From Thereva unica (taxonomy: Eukaryota; Arthropoda; Insecta; Diptera; Therevidae): a DNA stretch of 64,000 bases. The stretch spans positions 82,014,070 to 82,078,069 of the forward strand of contig OX465282.1 of the NCBI GenBank assembly GCA_949987705.1, given 5' to 3'. Both the position numbers and the translations under genes were made by a program. Shown one piece after another: positions 49,832 through 58,434 of this stretch; within the stretch, counting starts at the first letter, position 1; each line of letters starts with the position of its first letter. Under the pieces are notes generated by a model. The model did not search any database. It saw only the letters and a list, made by a program, of their open reading frames with translations, and was not told the origin of the DNA.

Positions 49832-50067
49832 ATGTTGTGACTGGATTGTATTTGCGGGTGATAACACTTACCAGAAAATTACTTAGCGTCTGGTCGCAAA
49901 TGTAATAGGCAGAAATGCCAAAATAGGTTCCCTAGTTGATTCGACTTAGCAGCTAGGCACTGCAGATTTGAAGGCAATGATTGCCAAATTGAGAAGTATC
50001 ACTAAAAGATTTCAATAAATTTTAAGGCTGAAAGCCAAGTTTATTCTTTGATAGTCTTAAAGCAGTA
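49832..50067 (-). repeat. 5' LTR remnant of the mdg1/412-like element
   Basis: About 235 bp matching 19431-19665 with few differences (for example GTATTTGC versus GTATCCGC). After AGTCTTAAAGCA the two copies diverge completely, so only the PBS-proximal third of the LTR remains. Confidence 0.8.
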
Positions 50068-50662
50068 GTCTTGAGTTTGGTCTGGGACAGCGAGGTGTTC
50101 GGACGTTTGCTGTCCCGGTCTCTTAATTTCGCAGTAGTAGAAGTGATCCATAAAATAAAATAACAAAAAATAAAATAAAATAAAATAAATAAAAACAGTG
50201 GGTGTGTGTACTTATGTACACGCATTAGAAGTTATACTTCTTTGGCGTGATTTTAAGACTGATTTTTAATTTCTACACAAATATTTTATTGGATTCTTTC
50301 TATTTTCGTGCGTTGGAAGGTGCAAGCATTATGATGCCGACACGCTCAAGGCTGTCGGTTATACCGTATTCTAATCCTAACTAAAATCACCAACTAATTG
50401 GGTCATTAGGCCTAATTACAATTATCTTAAGATGGGCTTAAGATGCCCCATGAAATTCTCTTAAGACTGGCTAATTTTCTACCAAAACGTAATGAATGTT
50501 AAGCTTAATATGCGTCGCAAAGCTGGATCAGCATTTATTTACCTGATAATACTACTGGTACTTCTAAGCCCAACTCACTTCTTTTTTGTTCATTTCCGCC
50601 TTAGCTTCTGATTGAGGAATTTAGCTTCTCCTCCACTTTAGTCAGTAAATCAAACGATCGTA
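50068..50662. other. Unassigned sequence between mdg1-like LTR and BEL element C
   Basis: No ORF or RNA gene. It has a (AAAATA)-like low-complexity run (50150-50195) and a short palindromic block GAAGTTATACTTC (50229-50241). It may be U3 of a variant LTR or unique DNA. It continues at 59096 once element C is removed. Confidence 0.3.
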
Positions 50663-50667
50663 CCATT

Positions 50668-51323
50668 TGTTTAAAACTGTTTTGTCTTAAAGTTTCCTCT
50701 GCTTAGGGTTCTTGTACCCTAAGTGAATACAGTTGGTTGTGAAAGTAGTGCTTGCTACTACTTCACGTAAAATATTTTATTACTGCTTTGATTTAAAAGT
50801 TTTCTTTTGGTTTGAATTAGCTTAGGGCTCTTGTACCCGTAAGCGATTGCAGTTGGAGTGTAAGCAGTGCTTGATACTACTTCACTGGTTCCAAGTAGGC
50901 GCACTTGGTAAGGACGACGAAATAAAAAAGCCTTTTAATTGTTGTGAGAATCAGCGACAATATCTGACTGGCTATTTATTTTTCTCATCATGACTTAAAT
51001 ACTAATTTTTATCATACATATGTAACTAAGCCAAACAACCGAATCATCAGAATTATTTTCTCATGAGAAACACATGAAATACCAAAGAATCAAATATCGT
51101 TTAGCGACGAATTTTACATTGAAATAATTTTGTCTATAATGCATTTTCTTAACGAGATAACAAATATTTTCTGAACAAGTGCAAGAAATGGATTTGAATT
51201 ACTGTGGAAATGGATTTAAATTACTGTGCATTGGAATTTATTGTGCTTATCTCTATTGCCTATGATGTTTTTATTTTCTATTGAATTGTGAATTTTTATG
51301 TATGAAATATATGAAATTCGACA
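50668..51323 (-). repeat. 3' LTR of BEL element C
   Basis: TGTTTAAAACTG to AAATTCGACA. It contains an imperfect direct duplication (50701-50767 and 50820-50886), each copy holding a CTTAGGG-loop-CCC(G)TAAG hairpin. A purine-rich GGGGGAGGA tract abuts the LTR on the minus strand (51324-51333). Confidence 0.95.
50702..50723. other. LTR hairpin, first copy
   Basis: CTTAGGG and CCCTAAG form a perfect 7-bp stem around the loop TTCTTGTA. A second version at 50821-50843 (CTTAGGGCTCTTGTACCCGTAAG read in two halves) keeps the stem with a bulge. The same loop core GG-TTCTTGTA-CC on a different stem (AGCCC/GGGCT) occurs in the LTRs of elements A and A' (39814-39838, 47416-47440). Confidence 0.55.
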
Positions 51324-51357
51324 TCCTCCCCCGCGTTAAATGCTATTTAACAACTAA

Positions 51358-54033
51358 CTATTCATTAAAATTAATTTGGAATTCCGATTCCTCAGCTTCT
51401 TTTCTGGCCAGACTGGCTCGGGGTTGTGGTATCGGTGTCTTCCTGCGTTTTCCGTTGAGGGCTGCCCAACTGCGATAATGTCGAAGGGCAATGCCCACCA
51501 ATATAATTATAATTAAACATATGGCAGTGTATCCTAGCGCAAATTGGTGTACTTCACGTGGTTTAATATTCACCAACTCGTCGTTTTTTATGTGATCTAG
51601 TTGCTTCTTGAGTGAATCTAGTTCCAGTAGTTGAGGATGGTAGCTGTAGTTTCTTCCCTCTATAATCTCTGGTTCCTTCCAATTTGTTGTATTTGTTAGA
51701 TTGCTAAACGGTAGGTATGATAATGATGTTTTTGCACGCACTCTGTTATGACCTTGGATGCTTAGATGTGACTGCTTGATCATACAGTCTTTCAGTAGAC
51801 TCAATATTCCGGATCCTTCTAAATGAAGGTGATGAGCCTTGTCCTTACACACCATGTTCACCTTGGTTTTTTCTTTCATGACATATATCCAACGATTCGG
51901 GTCATGCAGTGGTATCCAGTATGAGTTTTGATTTGTTGTAGTTATCTTGCAAGTGGGTGGATGCGGCATATAATTTAATAGTTGTATCTCGCATGCACTG
52001 ATATTGGAAATTTGCCTAAACAGTGGTTGCACTTGTTTGCAAAGATATCGATGATTGATTTTTAGGGCACATGGCGCCAAGTCCTTAAGTGGGCGATATT
52101 CATCCCGATGGAGATTTGCAATTAAAAACTGCGATGATGGTTCAATCATAACGAAAGTGTTATTGCCTGGTACTGGTACTGGAATCATGTTGAAAAGCTC
52201 AAAATCTTCTGTTGAGATTAACGGTAAGCTGAGTTTAAAAATTATGTGTCCTAGAGTCGGTCGCCCTTGGATGACTATGAGATTGTAATACTGCAATATA
52301 TCCTCTTGGATTGCTGGCAATCTGAGCGATGGTGGTAGGCTATTTCTGATTTGTTTTAGTTGCCTCGATAATTGCTGTGGAGTGACAAGAAGTGGATTTA
52401 GCTTTCCATGATGTGTGTCTGTCAGTACATTCAAGATAGATATCTGAGTTTGCTGAAAGCTTGCGCTTATGATGTACATTTGCATGGCCATCGAAGTGAA
52501 GGTGTTAGATAGCCGCTCTTGAAAGAGTACCTGCTTCATTTCGTTAATGTCTGTAGTTAATTTATCAACATGAGCCGTCCATTCTTTAAGCTGAATATTG
52601 ATCGCCTCTTGGTCACGTCGCATTATGTTGATAGTAGCATCCAGAATCGATGTTTGATTTACTATGAGCTGATGTAAATGTTTCTCATTCTGACTTACTG
52701 CGTCTATTGTTTCTGACATCTTTTCGGCATACTCCGCATCCAGAACACCAAATAGCGCGTTTGCAATGCTTCCTACAATGTTTAGCGCTCCTCTTTTGGA
52801 TCTGGTGGTAACGTGTGTTGGTAGTAGTAGCTTATTGTTTTCTTCTATTTGATGCGTTATGTGCTGAAGATTATATATAGTCTGCCTACATGATGTTTGT
52901 TGCACTATTTGTTGGCAAATAGATTCTATCAAGTTGTTGTATATCATGAGAGCGTCGAACTCATTCCAAAAGAGTGTCATGTTGTAGTAAGAAATAAGTT
53001 GCCATTCACTCGTGACGATATTTGCCAGACCCAGATTTTCGAAATAAATGCCTGGTTGGGATTGAAACGGTTCTATTTTTACCGGTGACGCCGCAATTTG
53101 CTGGAATGGTAGTACCAGGCATGCTAACAATAGTGTGGTAATCGCTGAACCACTTGATCTTTTTTGTTTCTTACGAGGATTGCCGCTATTTGGTTGCGAT
53201 GGAGAGTGTTTGTCGGAAGATTCGTCATCCTCAGAATGTGTTCTCGTGGTGTCATCCTTAGATTCCGACTCTGTTGGCACTGCCGTGTCCTCTATCGGCA
53301 ATGGGGCTAACTTATGTATGGGCCGTCGAAGTATGCCTTTTTGTGTTCGGACATCTGCGACCCTTACAAGTCCATCCTTTCCTTTAACCACGTCCACTAT
53401 GCGTCCTAGCTGCCATTTCAGCGGTGGTAAGTTGTCGTCCTTCATGATAACCATAGTTCCTATTTCAGCATTATCACATCGTTGCCGCCATTTATATCGA
53501 CATTGCAGTTGATTGAGATACTCCATGGACCACCGTCGCCAAAACTCTGCTTTGATGTGCATTATGAGTTTCCATCGTGTAGGAAGGCTAATGTTTAAAG
53601 GTTCAGCTTGCGGATCAACGGGATTAAGTAGAGGTTCTCCAATCAATAGGTGACCGGGTGTTAGCGCCGTTAAATCATTTGGGTTTGATGACATGGCCGT
53701 GAGAGGTCGTGAATTGAGAATTGCTTCAACCTCGATGACAACCGTCTCCAGCTCTTCGTACGTTAAGTTAGCTGACGCCAACGTGTGCTGCAGAAGATGT
53801 TTCGCAGATTTTACTGCCGCCTCCCAAAGACCTCCAAAGTGGGGAGCTCTGGGAGGTATGAACTTGAAATCGATCCCAAGTTTCGTGCCTTCAGAGATGA
53901 TGTGGTCTCTTGAATGGTTGTTTTCCATCATCTGTTGGATTTCTTGTAATTGAGACCTGGCGCCAACAAAGTTAGTGGCGTTGTCGCAAAATATATTTTT
54001 GCAGTGTCCGCGTCTTCCTATAAATCTTCTCAA
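51358..54033 (-). CDS. pol-env: BEL element C integrase C-terminal part fused in frame to envelope glycoprotein
   Basis: 891 residues without stop. Residues 1-245 are integrase from the second catalytic Asp region (NIFCDNATNFVGA) through PPRAPHFGGLWEAAVKSAKH to the C-terminal RPIHKLAPLPIED. Residues 246-294 are an acidic then basic linker (RKKQKR). About 296-316 is a hydrophobic signal-like segment. RSKR at 411-414 is a furin-like site, followed by the fusion peptide GALNIVGSIANALFGVLD. Long helices follow, then a transmembrane segment at about 832-852 and a 40-residue tail. The Env part is homologous to the errantivirus Env at 5214-7118. In-frame fusion to Pol means the glycoprotein would need a cleavage or an internal start to reach the membrane. 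The N-terminal end joins the previous frame at the C4 run 54036-54039. Confidence 0.9.
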   Translation of the reverse strand: MRRFIGRRGHCKNIFCDNATNFVGARSQLQEIQQMMENNHSRDHIISEGTKLGIDFKFIPPRAPHFGGLWEAAVKSAKHLLQHTLASANLTYEELETVVIEVEAILNSRPLTAMSSNPNDLTALTPGHLLIGEPLLNPVDPQAEPLNISLPTRWKLIMHIKAEFWRRWSMEYLNQLQCRYKWRQRCDNAEIGTMVIMKDDNLPPLKWQLGRIVDVVKGKDGLVRVADVRTQKGILRRPIHKLAPLPIEDTAVPTESESKDDTTRTHSEDDESSDKHSPSQPNSGNPRKKQKRSSGSAITTLLLACLVLPFQQIAASPVKIEPFQSQPGIYFENLGLANIVTSEWQLISYYNMTLFWNEFDALMIYNNLIESICQQIVQQTSCRQTIYNLQHITHQIEENNKLLLPTHVTTRSKRGALNIVGSIANALFGVLDAEYAEKMSETIDAVSQNEKHLHQLIVNQTSILDATINIMRRDQEAINIQLKEWTAHVDKLTTDINEMKQVLFQERLSNTFTSMAMQMYIISASFQQTQISILNVLTDTHHGKLNPLLVTPQQLSRQLKQIRNSLPPSLRLPAIQEDILQYYNLIVIQGRPTLGHIIFKLSLPLISTEDFELFNMIPVPVPGNNTFVMIEPSSQFLIANLHRDEYRPLKDLAPCALKINHRYLCKQVQPLFRQISNISACEIQLLNYMPHPPTCKITTTNQNSYWIPLHDPNRWIYVMKEKTKVNMVCKDKAHHLHLEGSGILSLLKDCMIKQSHLSIQGHNRVRAKTSLSYLPFSNLTNTTNWKEPEIIEGRNYSYHPQLLELDSLKKQLDHIKNDELVNIKPREVHQFALGYTAICLIIIILVGIALRHYRSWAALNGKRRKTPIPQPRASLARKEAEESEFQINFNE

Positions 54034-55238
54034 TGCCCCATGAAGCCTTGCGCACTCAAATCCGTGACCACTTCGAGATGTACGGCCTTAGTGGCGAAGC
54101 AACAAAACACTGATATGTAGCTTTTTTGTGGCCTTTTTCCTCGTATTTTGAAATGTGTCCACACTGGTCCACAAAAATCTACCCCTGCGTTTACAAAGGG
54201 GCGTGCAGGTTGCACGCGGTGAGATGGCAGGTTTCCCATCAATTGTGTATACAGCTTGGGTTTTGCTCGGGTACATTGTACACAATGGTCGACCACGGAA
54301 CGTGCTAGTGTTTTGCCCTTAATGGGCCAATACTGCTGTCTTGCTGTTGCTAATAGGGCTTGTGGTCCGAGGTGGTGATTTCGCTTATGGATGTCATTGA
54401 TTATGAGCTTCGTCACTGGATGGTCGTACGGCAGCAATAGTTGATGTTTTGCTTCATAGTCTAGGTTTGACGCTTGGAGCCTCCCCCCAACTCTGAGTAA
54501 TCCTTTTTCATCTATCCAGGGGCTTAACATGCTCAGTGAGCTATTTTTGGCAGCCTCTCCATATCTCTTTATGTGGCGAATATCCTCTCCGAATTTTTCT
54601 CTTTGCATCTGGCCGATGATCACTTTCTTCGCTTCATCTAGTTCCTGTGTGTTGCAATGGCAAGAGCCGCTTTCAACAGGATCTTTCTTGCATCTTTTTG
54701 TGAACCGTATTATATATGCCATGATCCTCTGCAATTTTTGGAACGAATTGTGATGGTCTATTAGATTGACAATAGACTCACAGGTAGTGAGGCTGGCAAC
54801 GGTTTGCTTTCGGTTTTCTGCTGAGTATGTGGTGTCACTATTAAGAGGTGGAGCTGGCCATTGCGATTCCTTTCCATGCAGGAAGATAGGGCCATAGAAC
54901 CATAAGGCCGAAGTTACTAATTTAGCAGGTGTTACTCCACGAGATAGGCGGTCCGCTGGGTTGTGTGACGAGCTGACATGTCTCCACTGAGATGGTATCG
55001 TTAACTCTTGGATGCGGGCTACTCTGTTGGCCACGAACGTATGAAATGTCGAGGTTGATGAGTTAATCCATGCGAGCACGATAGTTGAATCACTCCAGAG
55101 ATAAATTTGCTCTTCTTGAAGTTGAAGATCTTGCTTGATGCGGTGAGCCAACTCCGCTGCTACCTTGGCGGCGCATAACTCGAATAACTGTCTTCGCTGG
55201 CTATTCCTTCTAGTAGGCTGGGGTGATTTGCACACCAC
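54030..55238 (-). CDS. pol: BEL element C RNase H remainder and integrase N-terminal part
   Basis: 402 residues. From about residue 20, RNase H is in register at QLFELCAAKVAAELAHRI, with YLWSDSTIVLAWI, HVSSSHNPADRLSRG, then the integrase leader and finger (GLLRVGGRLQASNL, HHLGPQALLATARQQYWP, CVQCTRA). The first catalytic Asp is in AGVDFCGPVWT. It ends at FMGH near the frame break at 54036. The first roughly 19 residues are read in the wrong frame over the end of the RT ORF. Confidence 0.88.
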   Translation of the reverse strand: MVCKSPQPTRRNSQRRQLFELCAAKVAAELAHRIKQDLQLQEEQIYLWSDSTIVLAWINSSTSTFHTFVANRVARIQELTIPSQWRHVSSSHNPADRLSRGVTPAKLVTSALWFYGPIFLHGKESQWPAPPLNSDTTYSAENRKQTVASLTTCESIVNLIDHHNSFQKLQRIMAYIIRFTKRCKKDPVESGSCHCNTQELDEAKKVIIGQMQREKFGEDIRHIKRYGEAAKNSSLSMLSPWIDEKGLLRVGGRLQASNLDYEAKHQLLLPYDHPVTKLIINDIHKRNHHLGPQALLATARQQYWPIKGKTLARSVVDHCVQCTRAKPKLYTQLMGNLPSHRVQPARPFVNAGVDFCGPVWTHFKIRGKRPQKSYISVFCCFATKAVHLEVVTDLSAQGFMGH

Positions 55239-58200
55239 TTCCTAAGACGAAAACCAGTCTGTCGCAGTATTGCGTTGAGTTGCTTTTGTGATTCGACAGC
55301 TTCTGATATTGTGTTAGCTCCAGCGAGCACGTCGTCAACGTAGAAGTCACGTTTAAGGATCTTCGCTCCTAGAGGGTGTATGTTGGCATATTCGTCAGCT
55401 AGTCTCTTCAAACATCGTATTGCCAAATACGGGGCGGATGTTGTTCCGTAAGTTATTGTGCATAATTGATAGCATCGTGCTTGCTGGTTTGGATTCTCTC
55501 GCCACCATATCAATTGGTACTTTCGGTCGGCCTCATTTATCCAAATTTGCCGATACATCTTCTCGATGTCGGCAGTGAATACGTATCGTGGCATGCGGAA
55601 ACGTAGCAATATCGAAAAGACGTCGTCTTGTATAGTTGGTCCCTTTGATAGAATATCATTCAAAGACTTCCCTGATGTGGTTTGAGCAGAAGCATCAAAC
55701 ACTACTCTTAGCTTGGTGGTACTGCTTTCTGGTTTGAGAACGCCATGATGGGGAAGGAAGCAGTAGGGTGCTTCCAAATTATTGATGTTCACTTCCTCCA
55801 TATGCCCTAGCCTAATGTATTCCTCCATGAACTGAGTGTAGAGCGTACGAAACTCCTCATCGCGGGCCATCCTGTTTTCTAAGGACTTCAGTCGTTGGTA
55901 TGCCATTCCCCTTGAGTCCCCTAGAGTTTGTGGGTGATCGGTGAATGGAAAGTTGACAATAAATCGCCCGTCTGAACCCTTTTGGGTGGTTTGAGTAAAG
56001 AAAGTTTCGCATCTCTGCTCCTCTGCTGTTAGGTTGGTAGTTGCATCTTCCTTTTCTTCTAAACTCCAGAATCGTTCTATCTGTGCGTCGAGAGCTTCAT
56101 TGTCACTGCACATTCCACACACTGCACTATCTGGTGCTGGTAGCGTCGTTGGACCAGCGACTATCCAGCCTAGTCGTGTATTTTGAAGAAGAGGGAGCTC
56201 GTCTCCCAACTCTATTTGTCCCACCGACAAAAGAGAATAAAAAACTCCTGCTCCGAGTAGTAAATCTATGGTTGCTGGTTCGTTGAATCCACTGTCAGCA
56301 AGGACAATATTTTTTGGTATCGGCCAGGATTCGATTCTGAGTTTACGAGCGGGTTGCTGTGACACGATTTGCGGAAGAACGTTGGCCTCAACATGTACAG
56401 AAAAGTTATTGACTTGAGATTGTACTAAGATGTTCACCCTTTTTGCTGATAACATCAGCTGCTCATTAATACCTTCAATTGTGACACATTTGTTGCGTTC
56501 AGGTAAGGATAATCTCTTAGCAACTCGTTCGCTCACCAGGTTCAATTGTGACCCGCCATCTAGCAAAGCTCGACATGTTACGGATTTTCCGTGATTTCCA
56601 ACAAGTGTTACTATTGCTGTTCCTAATAGGACATACTTTTCACTCCTTTCCGTCATTCGTGCTGCCAACGAAACGTTCTTCTCGGTCGGTTGAATCTCTT
56701 CTCTCTTCACTGATGTTGTTTGTGTGTTCTCAGCTGCCTTGATTTTTGAGCTTACATCGATGTGTAATAGCGTATTATGTTTTTTCTTACACGTTGTACA
56801 GGATCTTGCTGGACAATTGAAGAGTTTGTGACCTTTCTTAAGGCAGTTCACACACACGTTAATCCTCCTAACATGTTCCAGACGTCTCGAGGGTGATAGT
56901 TGGAGAAATTTCGGGCAGGCGTAGAGTTGATGTGGATTGTTGCACAAGGTACAGGTGTATTCTGAAGCGATAGCACTGTTGACTGACCTCTTGGGATGTT
57001 CTTCTAGAGAGCGAGGTTTACTGCCAAGAGCCTCTAACGATTGAAAGCGCGTTTCGAGGAACGCTAGGAATTCTTTTAATGATGGTAGATTTCTAGGGTT
57101 ATCTAGCGACTGTTCATATATCGCATGCGTGCCTTTATCAATTTTCTTCAGTAGTATGTGGAGTATGATCGGATCCCACGTTGTGACATCTATGCCGAGA
57201 TTTTGTAGTCCCAGTAGACACTCCTGAGTGGTATCGTGGAGATTCTTTATTGATGTGGCAGATTCGTTGGCAAAGGCTGGCTGCGACAGTAATTTATTCA
57301 AAAAGGCTGTCGTGAGTAACCTATTGTTTTCATATCGGTCACTAATTACCTTCCAGGCTGCCTTGTAGTTGATGTCGGAGACCGTCAAATGTCGTATCAG
57401 CTTCTCGGCCTCTCCGGATACACTGGTCTTCAGATACCACATTTTCTGACAGTCCGCAATTGACTGATTGTGTACCAGTTCGGTGAATAGGTCCCGAAAC
57501 TGGCGCCATTTAAGGTAGTCTCCATCGTATTTTGGTAATGTTATTTTAGGCAATTTCATGACGGACATGCTATTCTGGACTTGCGAAGTTGTTGGTTGTT
57601 GCAGTCTTGGTTCTGGCTGATGGTCACTCCTGTACTGATGAAGCTCTATGATTTTATTCTCGGCTGACTCTTCCAGAGTGAAGTAGGTTTCCCAATCATA
57701 TCCGGCTGTAGTAGGGTTGTCTAATTGGCTCCATATTATTTTGTGTAACGATTGCGCTTCTTGCAGGTATCTTTGCAAGGTCTCTGCCTTTGCCTGGTAA
57801 TAGAATTCCCTATGATCTGCCCTTACTGGTGTTAGAGCTTCTAATGCTCGTTGCAGAAGATTCAAGATGGTGCTTTGTTTTTGTAATGTGACCGAGATTG
57901 TGGTCTGGAGTTTTTTCGGGATCGCACCTTTCTCCTCACTTCCTTTTGACTTTATGGCATCTGGACCATTATTCCCCAGATCGCACGAGATTCCTGGCAT
58001 CACTAAGGGGCTATGCCCTAAGTCACTGGGCTTGACGGGGGTGATTGAAATACTCTGCAAGCGTTTCTCGATGTCCTTCTTGATATCTTCATACGCAGCG
58101 TAGACTGAATCATAGCATGAGCTTGTAAAATACGCATGATCCAGATTTCCGCTATATTTCGTCCGAATGAATGTATCATTCTCTTCGAATTTCCGCCATA

Positions 58201-58369
58201 TATTCTCCACCCGTAGCAGCTTCTGCTTTAGAAAATCGGCTGATCTCCTCCTTGTCGGATCCTTATTGTAGCTAGTGATTTCGATTTTCAGCTCTTCTGC
58301 GATGGCCTTCTGTTCCTTGGTGATACCATCAAGGGTTGTCATCTTGTTGCTGTTGTGATAGTTGAACAA
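55160..58369 (-). CDS. gag-pol: BEL element C Gag-protease-RT polyprotein
   Basis: 1069 residues. The start may be Met1 or Met10 (MTTLDG). Gag N-terminal helices come first, then the DUF1759 region (MKLPKITLPKYDGDYLKW). Knuckles start near residue 473 (CTLCNNPHQLYACPKF, CVNCLKKGHKLFNC, CTTCKKKHNTLLH). The protease is near 603 (CRALLDGGSQLNLV, DGG). RT has YVFTADIEKMYRQI and RDFYVDDVLAGAN near 1010. The frame ends soon after LRKWCANHPSLLEGIASED. Compared with element B, about 200 residues (RT thumb, connection and the first RNase H Asp) are deleted here, and RNase H resumes in another frame. Confidence 0.92.
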   Translation of the reverse strand: MFNYHNSNKMTTLDGITKEQKAIAEELKIEITSYNKDPTRRRSADFLKQKLLRVENIWRKFEENDTFIRTKYSGNLDHAYFTSSCYDSVYAAYEDIKKDIEKRLQSISITPVKPSDLGHSPLVMPGISCDLGNNGPDAIKSKGSEEKGAIPKKLQTTISVTLQKQSTILNLLQRALEALTPVRADHREFYYQAKAETLQRYLQEAQSLHKIIWSQLDNPTTAGYDWETYFTLEESAENKIIELHQYRSDHQPEPRLQQPTTSQVQNSMSVMKLPKITLPKYDGDYLKWRQFRDLFTELVHNQSIADCQKMWYLKTSVSGEAEKLIRHLTVSDINYKAAWKVISDRYENNRLLTTAFLNKLLSQPAFANESATSIKNLHDTTQECLLGLQNLGIDVTTWDPIILHILLKKIDKGTHAIYEQSLDNPRNLPSLKEFLAFLETRFQSLEALGSKPRSLEEHPKRSVNSAIASEYTCTLCNNPHQLYACPKFLQLSPSRRLEHVRRINVCVNCLKKGHKLFNCPARSCTTCKKKHNTLLHIDVSSKIKAAENTQTTSVKREEIQPTEKNVSLAARMTERSEKYVLLGTAIVTLVGNHGKSVTCRALLDGGSQLNLVSERVAKRLSLPERNKCVTIEGINEQLMLSAKRVNILVQSQVNNFSVHVEANVLPQIVSQQPARKLRIESWPIPKNIVLADSGFNEPATIDLLLGAGVFYSLLSVGQIELGDELPLLQNTRLGWIVAGPTTLPAPDSAVCGMCSDNEALDAQIERFWSLEEKEDATTNLTAEEQRCETFFTQTTQKGSDGRFIVNFPFTDHPQTLGDSRGMAYQRLKSLENRMARDEEFRTLYTQFMEEYIRLGHMEEVNINNLEAPYCFLPHHGVLKPESSTTKLRVVFDASAQTTSGKSLNDILSKGPTIQDDVFSILLRFRMPRYVFTADIEKMYRQIWINEADRKYQLIWWRENPNQQARCYQLCTITYGTTSAPYLAIRCLKRLADEYANIHPLGAKILKRDFYVDDVLAGANTISEAVESQKQLNAILRQTGFRLRKWCANHPSLLEGIASEDSYSSYAPPR

Positions 58370-58410
58370 CAGGTCTTTGGACTTCTTTTCGATGTTGTGA
58401 CGTGACTGCC

Positions 58411-58429
58411 GATCACGTCGGGGTCACCA
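58411..58429 (-). other. Primer binding site complementary to tRNA-Trp (element C)
   Basis: The plus strand GATCACGTCGGGGTCACCA matches the tRNA-Trp 3' end, five bases from the LTR start at 58435. Confidence 0.85.
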
Positions 58430-58434
58430 TAAAA

